DNA from: Mesorhizobium atlanticum
GTDB taxonomy: Bacteria; Pseudomonadota; Alphaproteobacteria; Rhizobiales; Rhizobiaceae
Assembly (NCBI RefSeq): GCF_003289965.1
Contig: NZ_QMBQ01000002.1
Span: forward strand, 310,001 to 374,000
Reading direction: 5' to 3'
DNA: 64,000 nucleotides
How positions within the stretch are numbered: position 1 is the first letter of the stretch; each line of letters starts with the position of its first letter. Below the pieces are notes generated by a model. It had not been told where the DNA came from, searched no databases, and worked only from the letters and a program-made list of their open reading frames with translations. The translations under genes were made by a program, and so were the position numbers. Below are positions 1-8,233 of this stretch, one piece after another.

Positions 1-91
1 TGAGCGCGTCAAACGTACCACAGAACCCTGATTTGTCTCAATCCTGGGGTCCTCACTTGTGCGCACTAGTGTGAATTAATGCGGACTATGC

Positions 92-120
92 TTGACAACG
101 TTGTTCCGGTTGTGTTCTTG
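92..120 (+). promoter_or_regulatory. Candidate promoter and operator of the methyltransferase operon
   Basis: TTGACA at 92-97 is a perfect -35 hexamer. A weak -10-like stretch (TTCTTG) lies near 115-120 after a 17-base spacer. A perfect 10-base palindrome, ACAACGTTGT, sits at 95-104 and overlaps the -35. Two more palindromes, GTGCGCAC at 59-66 and CACTAGTG at 64-71, lie just upstream. The small ribbon-helix-helix protein encoded next is an obvious candidate to bind here, which would make the operon self-regulated; that is inference. Confidence 0.35.
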
Positions 121-143
121 TCCCTTTTGGAGGCGCATTTCCT

Positions 144-341
144 ATGAGCGTGCGCATTACCGTCCTGCTGGATGAGGATTTGGATGCGCGTTTTACGGCA
201 CACTGCCACGAGCGTGGATTTAAGAAGTCGACGCTCGTTGCGCGGTTGGTTCGAGACTACCTCGCCAAAGAAGCGATTCCCCAACTCTCTGACCAGCAGT
301 CGAATCTAAGACGCAAACCAAGGGCGAGGGACAAAAAATGA
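144..341 (+). CDS. Ribbon-helix-helix-like small protein, putative regulator
   Basis: A 65-residue protein. Residues 1-45 have the pattern of a ribbon-helix-helix DNA-binding fold: an N-terminal beta strand (VRITVLLDEDLDARF), a helix, a turn with KKSTLVARLV, and a second helix. The tail is basic (RRKPRARDKK). The start ATG at 144 follows GGAGG at 129-133 at ordinary spacing. Its stop overlaps the first methyltransferase start by four bases (ATGA), so the two are translationally coupled. By position it is a likely controller of the restriction-modification operon, comparable in role to C proteins but of a different fold. The fold call rests on pattern only. Confidence 0.55.
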   Translation: MSVRITVLLDEDLDARFTAHCHERGFKKSTLVARLVRDYLAKEAIPQLSDQQSNLRRKPRARDKK

Positions 342-1549
342 CCAAGCGTCAGTCTGTGGAGAATGGTCCCCCAATTGTGCAGGTGATTGACCTTTTTTCT
401 GGGTGCGGCGGGATGTCTCTCGGATTTCTCATGGACCGGAATGAACATATTTCGTACCGACTTCTAGGTGGATTGGATATTGATCCCCACGCGGCTGCCA
501 CCTACCGAAAAATGCTCGGACGGCCTTGTCTTGAACTCGATATCCGTCGCCTCAGCAGTCCATCTGTGTTGAGCCAAGCGTTGTCCGAATGGGGATACGA
601 CGCGAAACTTCCCTTGATCTTAATAGGGTGCGCCCCTTGCCAAGGCTTTAGCTCACACAGAAAGAAAGACAGGCGCAAAGACGATAGGAATAACTTGCTT
701 TCGTCTTTTGCGGATATTGTCGAAATACTGAAACCTGACTTGGTAGTCATGGAAAATGTTCCAGAGATGCTTTATCTGGAGCATTGGAAGCATTTCTCTG
801 AACTCAAGGAAGCCCTCGGCGCCTTTGGATATGCTATGCGTACACGGGTGGAGAACCTCGCCACCTTCGGCGTTCCGCAAGAGCGGTATCGTGCCTTGGT
901 AATGGCAAGTCGGGACACGAAGCGGGTAAAGATGCCGTTGCCGTTTGTGCAGCCCGACAGGTTTCTGACCGTCCGTGATGCCATCGAAAAACTACCGCCG
1001 TTGCGGGCGGGCGAGCGGGATCAAACTGATCCTATGCACATCACATCAAAACACCGCCCGGAAACGCTTAACATTCTACGTCTGATACCAAAGGATGGCG
1101 GGAGCCGTCGCTCGTTGCCCCCCGGGGTAGGGCCGGAATGTCACACACGCGTCGACGGGTTTAGGGATGTGTATGGACGCCTTTGGTGGGATCGCCCAGC
1201 TGTAGCGATCACGGCGAGGTGCCGAACCCCATCCTGCGGCAGGTTTGTTCACCCTTCGCAAGACCGTGGCCTCACGGTGCGCGAAGCAGCATTATTACAG
1301 GGATTTCCTGAGGACTTCATGTTTGAGGGGCCTTTTGACGACAAGTTCAAGCAGATTGGCAACGCCGTTTCGCCAATCTTTTCTCGCGCCCTCGCTAAGC
1401 ACATTGGATCAGTATGGTTTGGAGGCGGTGTTGGAGCGAGCGAACGAGAGGACGTGACGGAGCCAATTACCAAGTCGATCTCATCCTCTCTCGCTTCCAT
1501 GAAGCGCAAGTTGCGCCATAACTCAGCAGTTCCCGGCTTGGCAGCATGA
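338..1549 (+). CDS. DNA (cytosine-5) methyltransferase, first of pair
   Basis: A 403-residue Dcm-family m5C methyltransferase that transfers a methyl group from S-adenosylmethionine to C5 of cytosine in a DNA target. Motif I DLFSGCGG is at residues 18-25. Motif IV PCQGFS is at 100-105 with catalytic Cys101. Motif VI ENV is at 139-141. A QERYR block (motif VIII), a region from RPAVAITA to LLQGFP (motif IX side) and a C-terminal QIGNAVSP (motif X) follow, so the enzyme looks complete. The gene overlaps both the upstream small protein and the downstream second methyltransferase by four bases. Paired m5C enzymes usually serve an asymmetric recognition site, one per strand. The target sequence cannot be read from the gene. 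Confidence 0.93.
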   Translation: MTKRQSVENGPPIVQVIDLFSGCGGMSLGFLMDRNEHISYRLLGGLDIDPHAAATYRKMLGRPCLELDIRRLSSPSVLSQALSEWGYDAKLPLILIGCAPCQGFSSHRKKDRRKDDRNNLLSSFADIVEILKPDLVVMENVPEMLYLEHWKHFSELKEALGAFGYAMRTRVENLATFGVPQERYRALVMASRDTKRVKMPLPFVQPDRFLTVRDAIEKLPPLRAGERDQTDPMHITSKHRPETLNILRLIPKDGGSRRSLPPGVGPECHTRVDGFRDVYGRLWWDRPAVAITARCRTPSCGRFVHPSQDRGLTVREAALLQGFPEDFMFEGPFDDKFKQIGNAVSPIFSRALAKHIGSVWFGGGVGASEREDVTEPITKSISSSLASMKRKLRHNSAVPGLAA

Positions 1550-2676
1550 TTGATTTGAAACTGGTAGACCTCTTCTCGGGCGCGGGGGGACTGTCGCTTG
1601 GCTTTAAGCAAGCTGGGTTTAAGCCTTCGTTTGCTGCAGACTTCGATCCATACGCCTGCGCGACCTACTCGGCCAACCTGGGGTCCCACATTCGCCAAAT
1701 GGACCTTTCGGTGATGCAGCCAAGCGAGGTTGTAAGTCTTATTCGAACACACGTTGGCGACGTTGATGTCGTTGCGGGGGGGCCTCCTTGCCAAGGCTGG
1801 TCCATCCAGAGACGAGGGGCCGCAAGCGATATTCGAAACGATCTCACAGTACGCTTTGCTGCAATTGCCACAGGCATACTTCCCAAAGCGATTGTAATGG
1901 AGAATGTCCCAACACTCTTCGGTAAACGCGGGCAACATCACCTTCAAGTGGTTGAGCGCATGTTGGAAGAGACCGGCTACAATTACACCAAAAGGGTGGT
2001 GGATGCTGCCTCCTTCGGCGTCCCGCAGTCTCGTCGCAGGGCGGTGCTGGTTGCGATTCGTGGTGACGTTTCGGAGCACTTCTTGTTTCCAGAGCCTACC
2101 CATGAGCCTGCAAATTTCCGGACCGTTCGCCAAGCGATTGGCGACCTGCCGTCACCACCTCACGACGGCTCGGAACATCCGAGATTTCGAAATCACCGTT
2201 TGGTGTTGGTCTCCAAGAGCAATCTGGAGCGCCTAAGCTATGTGCCCGAGGGGGGTGGGCGATTAGACGTACCAAAGGCATTACAACTCCGATGCCACCG
2301 CAACGATAACGGCCATCGTCATTTGGACGTGTATGGTCGACTCTGGTGGGATCGTCCTGCGGGAACTATTACAGCTATGTTTGATAATTTCACGCGAGGC
2401 CGCTTTGCCCACCCCGCCGAGAACAGGAACATCACCGCTCGGGAAGGCGCACGTCTCCAGTCATTTCCGGACGAGTTTGTTTTCGTAGGCCCAAAGAAAG
2501 ACGTGGCCCGGCAGATTGGAAACGCCGTCGCACCCGCAATGGCGAAAGCGATCGGGAAAGCCCTAGCTGAAACATTACGCGATGCGGAACGTTTGCCCCA
2601 GGTTCGCCAGGGCCAGTTGGCGATCCGACAGCAGCCTTCCCGCCGAAATGCGTACGGAGTACAAACGACAGCCTGA
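1546..2676 (+). CDS. DNA (cytosine-5) methyltransferase, second of pair
   Basis: A 376-residue m5C methyltransferase with all core motifs: DLFSGAGG at residues 8-15, GGPPCQGWS with catalytic Cys82, ENV at 119-121, a QSRRR block, and QIGNAVAP near the C-terminus. It starts inside the end of the first methyltransferase gene (ATGA overlap), so the two are made together. The target-recognition region, before the final motifs, differs from that of the first enzyme, consistent with each methylating a different strand or site. The last 102 bases overlap the 3' end of the convergent McrC-like gene, an unusual tail-to-tail arrangement that ties the modification and restriction genes together. Confidence 0.93.
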   Translation: MIDLKLVDLFSGAGGLSLGFKQAGFKPSFAADFDPYACATYSANLGSHIRQMDLSVMQPSEVVSLIRTHVGDVDVVAGGPPCQGWSIQRRGAASDIRNDLTVRFAAIATGILPKAIVMENVPTLFGKRGQHHLQVVERMLEETGYNYTKRVVDAASFGVPQSRRRAVLVAIRGDVSEHFLFPEPTHEPANFRTVRQAIGDLPSPPHDGSEHPRFRNHRLVLVSKSNLERLSYVPEGGGRLDVPKALQLRCHRNDNGHRHLDVYGRLWWDRPAGTITAMFDNFTRGRFAHPAENRNITAREGARLQSFPDEFVFVGPKKDVARQIGNAVAPAMAKAIGKALAETLRDAERLPQVRQGQLAIRQQPSRRNAYGVQTTA

Positions 2677-3807
2677 GTGGGTCGTTCCGATTTCGCGAAA
2701 GCTGTCGCTAGTTCCAACGTAAACCAGGAGCCCTATTTGAGCTTCTGTTCGCTCGGTGTAGCAGGTGAGTTGGTATACGTCGGGAGCTAGACCAAATTGC
2801 TCGCCGTCTGTCATCACCTTGTACTTGGCGTCGGCGATGGCCCATATCGATCCCATGCTGCGAACGACAACATCTGGGTTGATGATAGGTCCCTGAGTTC
2901 CAAACAGGCGTACCTGTGATTTCGCAAGTCCGTGAACCGACACTTGGGAACCGGCACCCAGTTGCGAGGCTTGGACCAGACTTGCGACCGCCTGTTCCCA
3001 GACACGCTCAAGATCGACAAACAAAGCGATCCCTGAAGGCAGCGGGTACGATGCCATACCCGTGGAGGATTGAAGCTCAAGCAAGGCTAAGGCGGCAGAC
3101 AACAGCGTCCGAGAGCTTTCTAATGGCAGACCATTCTGCGCCAAGAGGCTCCGGCCTGTCTCGATCGCGTCCGCAAGGGATAGATCCCGTTGTATCTCGA
3201 CCGCCTCCATCAGCATCGCAGCCAGACTAATCAGGGAAGGGGATGCCCCAGGGGATCTTGGAAGACTGCGGTATGCGGCCCATATGACGTCGCCAAATGC
3301 CTGTAACTGCCGCCGCGTCTGGCGCGTGACAACCAACCTATGCAGGATACCGCGTGAGATAAATTTGGCGATTGAGGAAGAGAACTGTGGCTTTCCCCTA
3401 GGGGTCGAGGTGGCCTCAGTATGTTTCTGGTATTGCCATGGCAACCCATCCTCGACGCTTTTGCTTAAAGATTGGACGAACGGCGTGGCCAGGTCGTCGC
3501 CCGGGTTTCCGATCGGCTTTCCTTCGTACTCTTGGGCCTGCTTCGAGACGAACTCCCAGGAAAGCGTTTGAAGTGCTCGAAAGAAATCCTCGTCCTTGGG
3601 GGAAACAGAGAGATGGACATTGGGCGCCCTCATATCTCCCACGTAGTGAGACGGAAATAGCAGAACGGCGTCCGAGGACCGTTCTATGCGGATGATGCCT
3701 GCTCCCGCCAAATTTCCGACGGTATCGTCAAGGCCATAGCTTTGCCATTCGCCCAGCCCCACGGCGATGGGCGCGCCTCGTTCGCGGAGTGAAAGCTTTA
3801 GCGTCAC
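2575..3807 (-). CDS. McrC-like restriction nuclease subunit (LlaJI.R2-type)
   Basis: A 410-residue McrC-family protein. In this family the subunit carries a PD-(D/E)XK nuclease core and docks on the McrB hexamer. The core is visible: INPD with Asp312, then about 14 residues later DAKYK with Asp326 and Lys328, followed by a YQL segment. The reading frame is open further upstream, but a GTG at 3807 overlaps the McrB-like stop (GTGA) and gives direct translational coupling, so I take that start. It is downstream of the McrB-like gene on the same strand. The 3' end runs 102 bases into the second methyltransferase gene. With paired m5C methyltransferases next to it, the LlaJI.R2 role fits better than a stand-alone type IV system. 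Confidence 0.85.
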   Translation of the reverse strand: MTLKLSLRERGAPIAVGLGEWQSYGLDDTVGNLAGAGIIRIERSSDAVLLFPSHYVGDMRAPNVHLSVSPKDEDFFRALQTLSWEFVSKQAQEYEGKPIGNPGDDLATPFVQSLSKSVEDGLPWQYQKHTEATSTPRGKPQFSSSIAKFISRGILHRLVVTRQTRRQLQAFGDVIWAAYRSLPRSPGASPSLISLAAMLMEAVEIQRDLSLADAIETGRSLLAQNGLPLESSRTLLSAALALLELQSSTGMASYPLPSGIALFVDLERVWEQAVASLVQASQLGAGSQVSVHGLAKSQVRLFGTQGPIINPDVVVRSMGSIWAIADAKYKVMTDGEQFGLAPDVYQLTCYTERTEAQIGLLVYVGTSDSFREIGTTHSGCRLYSVRISAGRLLSDRQLALANLGQTFRIA

Positions 3808-5459
3808 TTCAGGGGGAAATCGTCGTGAGCTTGTTGATAGGCGGGTGAAATCGCTCCGGTTGGGTCCTGAAGCAGTGGAGCGATCGTCCCGTGCCAAGCT
3901 TTGGTGATAGCCGACCCGTCCGCCAGGTTGGCGAACAAGCCATGTCCGAAGGGAAGTATTCCGACATAGGTTGAAAACCATTCCAGAAGCTTTTCTCGCG
4001 TCGGCTCGTCCAAATGTCCGAGCACACTTGAGAGCGCCTCAACTGAAGGCCCTACCGGTATTATGTGCATCCGACGCTTTACAGCCGCGTCGAGCTGGAG
4101 CGCCGATTTGTCCCGGGGGTTCATCGACGCAATGACGACGAGATTGGGGGCGATAAATGACTGCTCTTGCGAAACAGACCATTGAAAGGGTCGCCCACGG
4201 TGCTCGATGTAGGTCAACAGCTCGCCCAACACTGAGTGGGAATTGGCTCGCGTGAACTCCTCGACGATCAACACATACACTTGCATGGGATCAGCCATGG
4301 CTCGTTCATTGATAATCCGAAGGACCTTCGGCCTATGCTCAAATCCGGAGCCATCCTTTCGAGGTACAAAGCCTTCTGCAAAGTCTTCGTAAGAGAAGCT
4401 CTCGTGGAATTGGACTTCAGCGATGCGTGAATCATCGCCACCGGTGAGTCTCTCAGCGACAAGCCTTGCAAGCCTTGTTTTCCCGGTACCCGGTAGCCCA
4501 GACAGCACTATAAATTTGAAACCTCCGAACTCCGACGCAGCTTGCGCAATGGAGTCGACTAAAGGCTTATCCTCCGGTGCGATGGGTGATTCGGCGATCT
4601 GAACGGGCTCCATGAGGTAGTCGAGATACGTTTGGTAGTCGGCACCGTTTGGCAGCCCCGGGGGGACTTGTGCCAGCAAATCGTCCACGATTGTTCGACC
4701 GGTATCATTAAGGGTCCGGAAGCCGTCGGTATCTGCCTCGCTGGAGAAGAGGAGTCCCCCGACGCTAGCTCTATTCAGCCACGGTGTGATCAACCGGGGA
4801 TCGTCTGAAAGAGCGGCTGGGCCAAGTTCGTGAAGGGTGGTCGCATCGTAGACCCCATCATACTTCTTTCGGAACGCCTGAATCTGAGCGATCGCAGCAG
4901 GCACGCTGCTCTCATAGTGCACTTGACCCAGGGCTCGATTTACATCTTGCCAGTGCAGCCGATCATTGAGATTGCGAAAAGCGCGCCAGATGGCTCGGAT
5001 GGGAAGTAGGTCAGAGTCTTCAGGGACTCCTTCAGGAATTTTGCCGGGGGGCGCGAGGCGGATACGATTGGCGACCTCTGCGCCCAAGAGCGCGATGCGA
5101 CTATTGGCACCTTGTAGGGCGTCGTCGACCCGCGTCCAACCATCCATGATCGCCTTGCCAAATCGCGTGGCTTGGACCTTGTCTTCCCTGACGGTGAGAA
5201 TACCCATGTCCTCAAACGCCTTCTTCCAAGTGCGGAGACGTTGCTCGCTGACGTCGGCACTTGGCTTTTGGCCGGGCGTTTGACTCCTGCCAAACAGATC
5301 AATCGCAATTTGAAGGTTCGATCTCACTTCGCGATAGCCGTCAGCACGAAATGAAAGCCCATCTGCTCGCAGAATGCTCCAAAGGTAGTGAGGGGCGTTG
5401 ACCGTTGGAATTTCCAGATGAACGTCTGGGCTTTCGTGATTGCTTGTTGGCCAAGACAA
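3804..5459 (-). CDS. McrB-like AAA+ restriction motor (LlaJI.R1-type)
   Basis: A 551-residue protein with a C-terminal AAA+ module of the McrB type: Walker A GLPGTGKT at 321-328, Walker B VLIVEEFTRAN at 396-406, and the McrB-like block MNPRDKS at 446-452 followed by a KRRM arginine stretch. In McrB, GTP is the fuel; which nucleotide is used here is unknown. The N-terminal 290 residues are not recognised and should hold the DNA-recognition part. The start is TTG at 5459, supported by a strong AGGAGGG ribosome site (complement of 5467-5473) seven bases upstream, with no ATG nearby. The 78-base gap to the divergent vsr gene should contain both promoters. It works with the downstream McrC-like subunit. 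Confidence 0.85.
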   Translation of the reverse strand: MSWPTSNHESPDVHLEIPTVNAPHYLWSILRADGLSFRADGYREVRSNLQIAIDLFGRSQTPGQKPSADVSEQRLRTWKKAFEDMGILTVREDKVQATRFGKAIMDGWTRVDDALQGANSRIALLGAEVANRIRLAPPGKIPEGVPEDSDLLPIRAIWRAFRNLNDRLHWQDVNRALGQVHYESSVPAAIAQIQAFRKKYDGVYDATTLHELGPAALSDDPRLITPWLNRASVGGLLFSSEADTDGFRTLNDTGRTIVDDLLAQVPPGLPNGADYQTYLDYLMEPVQIAESPIAPEDKPLVDSIAQAASEFGGFKFIVLSGLPGTGKTRLARLVAERLTGGDDSRIAEVQFHESFSYEDFAEGFVPRKDGSGFEHRPKVLRIINERAMADPMQVYVLIVEEFTRANSHSVLGELLTYIEHRGRPFQWSVSQEQSFIAPNLVVIASMNPRDKSALQLDAAVKRRMHIIPVGPSVEALSSVLGHLDEPTREKLLEWFSTYVGILPFGHGLFANLADGSAITKAWHGTIAPLLQDPTGAISPAYQQAHDDFPLK

Positions 5460-5537
5460 AGTGTTGCCCTCCTAATGCTCGAAGATCATACGGGGCACCT
5501 AGTGTTTGCCGCCGAATCGTTCACATGAGAACATAGC

Positions 5538-5957
5538 ATGGCTGACAGATTGAAGCCTGAGCAGCGCAGTGCCCTTATGGCAAAGGTGAAAGGGAAGGAT
5601 ACCGGGGTTGAGCTCCGGGTTAGGCGGCTACTTCATGGCGCTGGGTATCGCTTCATTGTCCACTCTAAACGATTCCCTGGAACGCCTGACATTGTCTTTA
5701 CCCGGCGACGCAAAGTCATTTTCGTGCATGGTTGTTTCTGGCACGGACACGAGGGTTGCAAGCGTTCAACCGCGCCTTCCTCCCGTATCGAGTTCTGGTC
5801 CGAGAAGCTTCGTCGAAACAGAGAGCGCGACAAGGCTACTCTGGCGACACTTACGTCCAGCGGGTGGGATGTCTTGACGATTTGGGAATGCGAGATTGCC
5901 GACGGCGCTGCTTTGGAGGCGCGCCTAATTGAGTTTCTAGGCCCCAGGAGATCGTAA
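5538..5957 (+). CDS. vsr: Very short patch repair (Vsr) mismatch endonuclease
   Basis: A 139-residue Vsr-family endonuclease. These enzymes nick 5' of the T in T:G mismatches that arise when 5-methylcytosine deaminates at a Dcm-type target, starting short-patch repair. Family marks are the N-terminal RSALMAKVKGKDT, the metal-binding PDIVF with its Asp, the FVHGCFWHGHEGC block, the FW..K..RN..RD stretch and the C-terminal WECE. It is divergent from the McrB-like gene and five kilobases from its methyltransferase partners, but plainly part of the same locus: it offsets the mutation cost of having two m5C methyltransferases. Confidence 0.93.
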   Translation: MADRLKPEQRSALMAKVKGKDTGVELRVRRLLHGAGYRFIVHSKRFPGTPDIVFTRRRKVIFVHGCFWHGHEGCKRSTAPSSRIEFWSEKLRRNRERDKATLATLTSSGWDVLTIWECEIADGAALEARLIEFLGPRRS

Positions 5958-6100
5958 CATTAGTCCTGCTCCGTCGATCTCAGCTCCCTGGTAGGCGGAC
6001 ATTTCCAGCAAAAAATCTGTTTCGCTATTCGCATATAGTCGCAACGGCCAATCCCCCCGGGGGGGTGCCTCTAAGTTCGGAGTTTCCCTAACGTACTCGC

Positions 6101-6661
6101 CTATTGGCTCGTTCGCTCCAATACCTTCTGTACCGAGGCCTTGGACACTCCGATCTCAGCTGCGATTCTTCGGATGCTCAGGTCGTGCTTTCGCAGCTCA
6201 ACAATCCTCAACTCCATCGTTGCGTCTATTGTCTTAGGTCTGCCCCCGACGCGCCCCGCTGCCTTCGCCTTGGCGATCCCCTCCATCTGCCGTTCCTTGC
6301 GGATGTCGGTCTCGAACTCGGCGATTAACGCCAATATGCCCATGACCAGCTTGCCCGTTCGGGTAGTGGTGTCGACGAGGTTGTCGTCCAGAACCTTGAA
6401 CGCAACCCCTTTGTCACTGAGGTGGGTAACGATGCGGTAGAGGTCAGCAGTGCTTCGCGCTAGTCGGTCAAGCTTGGTTACCAGTAGCGTGTCGCCCTCT
6501 CTGACGTAATCCAGGCACCGGGCCAATTCGGGCCGCTTGCCGTCAACCCCCGACTTCTTCTCACTAAAAATTTTGTCGGCCCCTTCGGCGTTCAGCCTCG
6601 TGACCTGCGTTGCGTAGTCCTGACCGCTGGTGCTCACTCGGGCATACCCAACAACTGCCAT
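6101..6661 (-). CDS. Serine recombinase (resolvase/invertase family)
   Basis: A 186-residue small serine recombinase. The N-terminal catalytic domain begins MAVVGYARVST with the nucleophile Ser10; the family arginines follow in LVTKLDRLARS. The long E helix is followed by a GGRPK linker and a C-terminal helix-turn-helix (IRRIAAEIGVSKASVQKVL) that binds the crossover site. The frame is open 17 codons further, but ATG at 6661 has an AAGGAAAGGG ribosome site and gives the family N-terminus. It may resolve or invert part of the island; no paired crossover sites were identified by eye. Confidence 0.9.
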   Translation of the reverse strand: MAVVGYARVSTSGQDYATQVTRLNAEGADKIFSEKKSGVDGKRPELARCLDYVREGDTLLVTKLDRLARSTADLYRIVTHLSDKGVAFKVLDDNLVDTTTRTGKLVMGILALIAEFETDIRKERQMEGIAKAKAAGRVGGRPKTIDATMELRIVELRKHDLSIRRIAAEIGVSKASVQKVLERTSQ

Positions 6662-6837
6662 ATTGTACCCTTTCCTTTTAGAGATTGATGGACACCCATT
6701 TACTGGACGCAAAGTGTACGGTCAACGGCAGTGGGCTGAAAACCTATACCTTTGTGGACGAGCGGCGGCAGAGAATTCCTTGCATTAGGTCAAACCGGCC
6801 GATAGATCGAGACGCTTTGGCACAGGGGGTAGAGGGC

Positions 6838-7380
6838 ATGAAAAAGAGCGATCAGTTCCTCCAGTTGGCGCAAATGATCGGTCTCCCCACAAACGCCACT
6901 GATGATCGTCTCGCGCAACAAGCGAAGGACGATTTCGGGGTTCAACGTGACCACATTCAGGCGCTGATGGATTCAGCCAATTGGCTTGTTTCAAGACCGC
7001 AAGTCGAGGTTTTCCCTTTGCTGAATCAGCTCGGAAACCTGGTGGTTGAATGGCAGCCGGTCGGCTACGAGTCTGTGTGTTACAAGAGCCAGGAATTTGA
7101 ACCGCGCTTTTTCGGCCGGTACGAAACTTCCCGCGCCCTCGGACCTCAGTATGGCCATCGCCCGGTGTCGGAACTGATGTATTTCAAAGAGCCAGTTGCC
7201 TACCTCAGGCGATCTGGCGTGAACTCGGCGGCATCGTTTGCGCTTATCTGTGGCATCCAGGCTAGATTCGAAGAGCTGCGGAGCGAGATTTCTCGTTCAC
7301 TCTCGGTGGTATGTGAATCGCGTATTTCGGCGGTCTTGCGGGGCGACGAAGCGTGGATTGAGGTGAGCGATGCTACCTGA
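6838..7380 (+). CDS. Unrecognised island protein A
   Basis: I do not recognise this protein. From the ATG at 6838, preceded by GGGGGTAGAGGG, it has 180 residues; an in-frame ATG at 6685 would add 51 residues and cannot be excluded. It looks soluble, with mixed helices, no membrane segment and no clear metal or nucleotide motif. It ends 27 bases before the next gene on the same strand, and those two genes are followed by a helicase-like gene, so the three probably form one transcription unit. Confidence 0.55.
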   Translation: MKKSDQFLQLAQMIGLPTNATDDRLAQQAKDDFGVQRDHIQALMDSANWLVSRPQVEVFPLLNQLGNLVVEWQPVGYESVCYKSQEFEPRFFGRYETSRALGPQYGHRPVSELMYFKEPVAYLRRSGVNSAASFALICGIQARFEELRSEISRSLSVVCESRISAVLRGDEAWIEVSDAT

Positions 7381-7407
7381 TCGGATTGCTCCTAAAGAGG
7401 ACCTCGG

Positions 7408-8127
7408 GTGATGCACCTTGAGGAGATCAAGAATGCCATCCTCAAGAAAAGGCGACAGCGTGTCCGCCAATCGACCTATACCTATGTTGCTAACCTGATG
7501 CTGGCAGATACGGCGCTCGATCATCCTTATCGGGACCGCATGATTTTGGACTGGTGGGCACGAGTTATCGATCCGCTTGAGGCCGAGAGCTTCGACCGAG
7601 GGCCGAGGGGCCGGTTGAAGTACTTCAGGGACCGCCTGAGGGAACACCGTAAGGCACCGGCGGTGAATGCGGCTCTCCGTCAAGGAAGCCAGTCAGGTAG
7701 GCCGCTGCGCCGGATGAATGCGCAGAAGCTCGGCTATGTGATGCATCAGATTCGACGGCTTGCCGATCGCCGACTTAACTACGCAGCAGCGGAAGCGGTG
7801 TTCTTGCAGAATGGTGATCTGTTCGATCAGATGACGATAGGGCTCATTGCTCTCCCAACCTTTCGACCCGGGCGCGAGGGTGGGCTGCTTGATCGGGCGG
7901 CGCGTAAGGCGTTCAATGATCCACGGGTTCAGCCGTTAATGTCGAAGATACGAGAAGCGCCGCAGACTTGGTTGCCCGGGCATGACGAACGAGCGTTCGA
8001 ACAGCGTATCGAACAATTGTCCAACCCCTATGATCCGATCTGGCTGTTCGACGAGACCTACCTTTCGGTAAAGAAGCGGCAAGGTCTTATACGGAAGCTT
8101 GAAGACGAATATCTAAGAAAAATCTGA
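7408..8127 (+). CDS. Unrecognised basic island protein B
   Basis: A 239-residue (238 from ATG at 7411) protein that I do not recognise. AAAGAGG at 7394-7400 sits seven bases before GTG 7408 and ten before ATG 7411. It is rich in Arg and Lys (KKRRQRVRQ near the start, RRMNAQ..RRLADRR in the middle), predicted mostly helical, without a membrane segment. A nucleic-acid role is plausible from charge and from its place between unknown protein A and the helicase-like gene, but no domain is claimed. Confidence 0.6.
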   Translation: MMHLEEIKNAILKKRRQRVRQSTYTYVANLMLADTALDHPYRDRMILDWWARVIDPLEAESFDRGPRGRLKYFRDRLREHRKAPAVNAALRQGSQSGRPLRRMNAQKLGYVMHQIRRLADRRLNYAAAEAVFLQNGDLFDQMTIGLIALPTFRPGREGGLLDRAARKAFNDPRVQPLMSKIREAPQTWLPGHDERAFEQRIEQLSNPYDPIWLFDETYLSVKKRQGLIRKLEDEYLRKI

Positions 8128-8233
8128 TACTTAGCTGGCGTGTCATATGAGGATAGCCAAGCTCAGTCTTGGCGCCCTTCTCCTATGTCGCCGTCGAGCG
8201 GCTCCTGACTCCTTCAAATCAGAGGAACACCAA

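Noticed and set aside
6..10. GCGTC, a LlaJI-type recognition 5-mer, near the left edge
   Set aside because: A single 5-base match is expected by chance, and the specificity of this system is unknown.
3804..5459. Stand-alone type IV McrBC restriction of methylated DNA
   Set aside because: Two m5C methyltransferases are directly linked; a methyl-dependent nuclease would attack its own host unless specificities differ. Kept only as an alternative.
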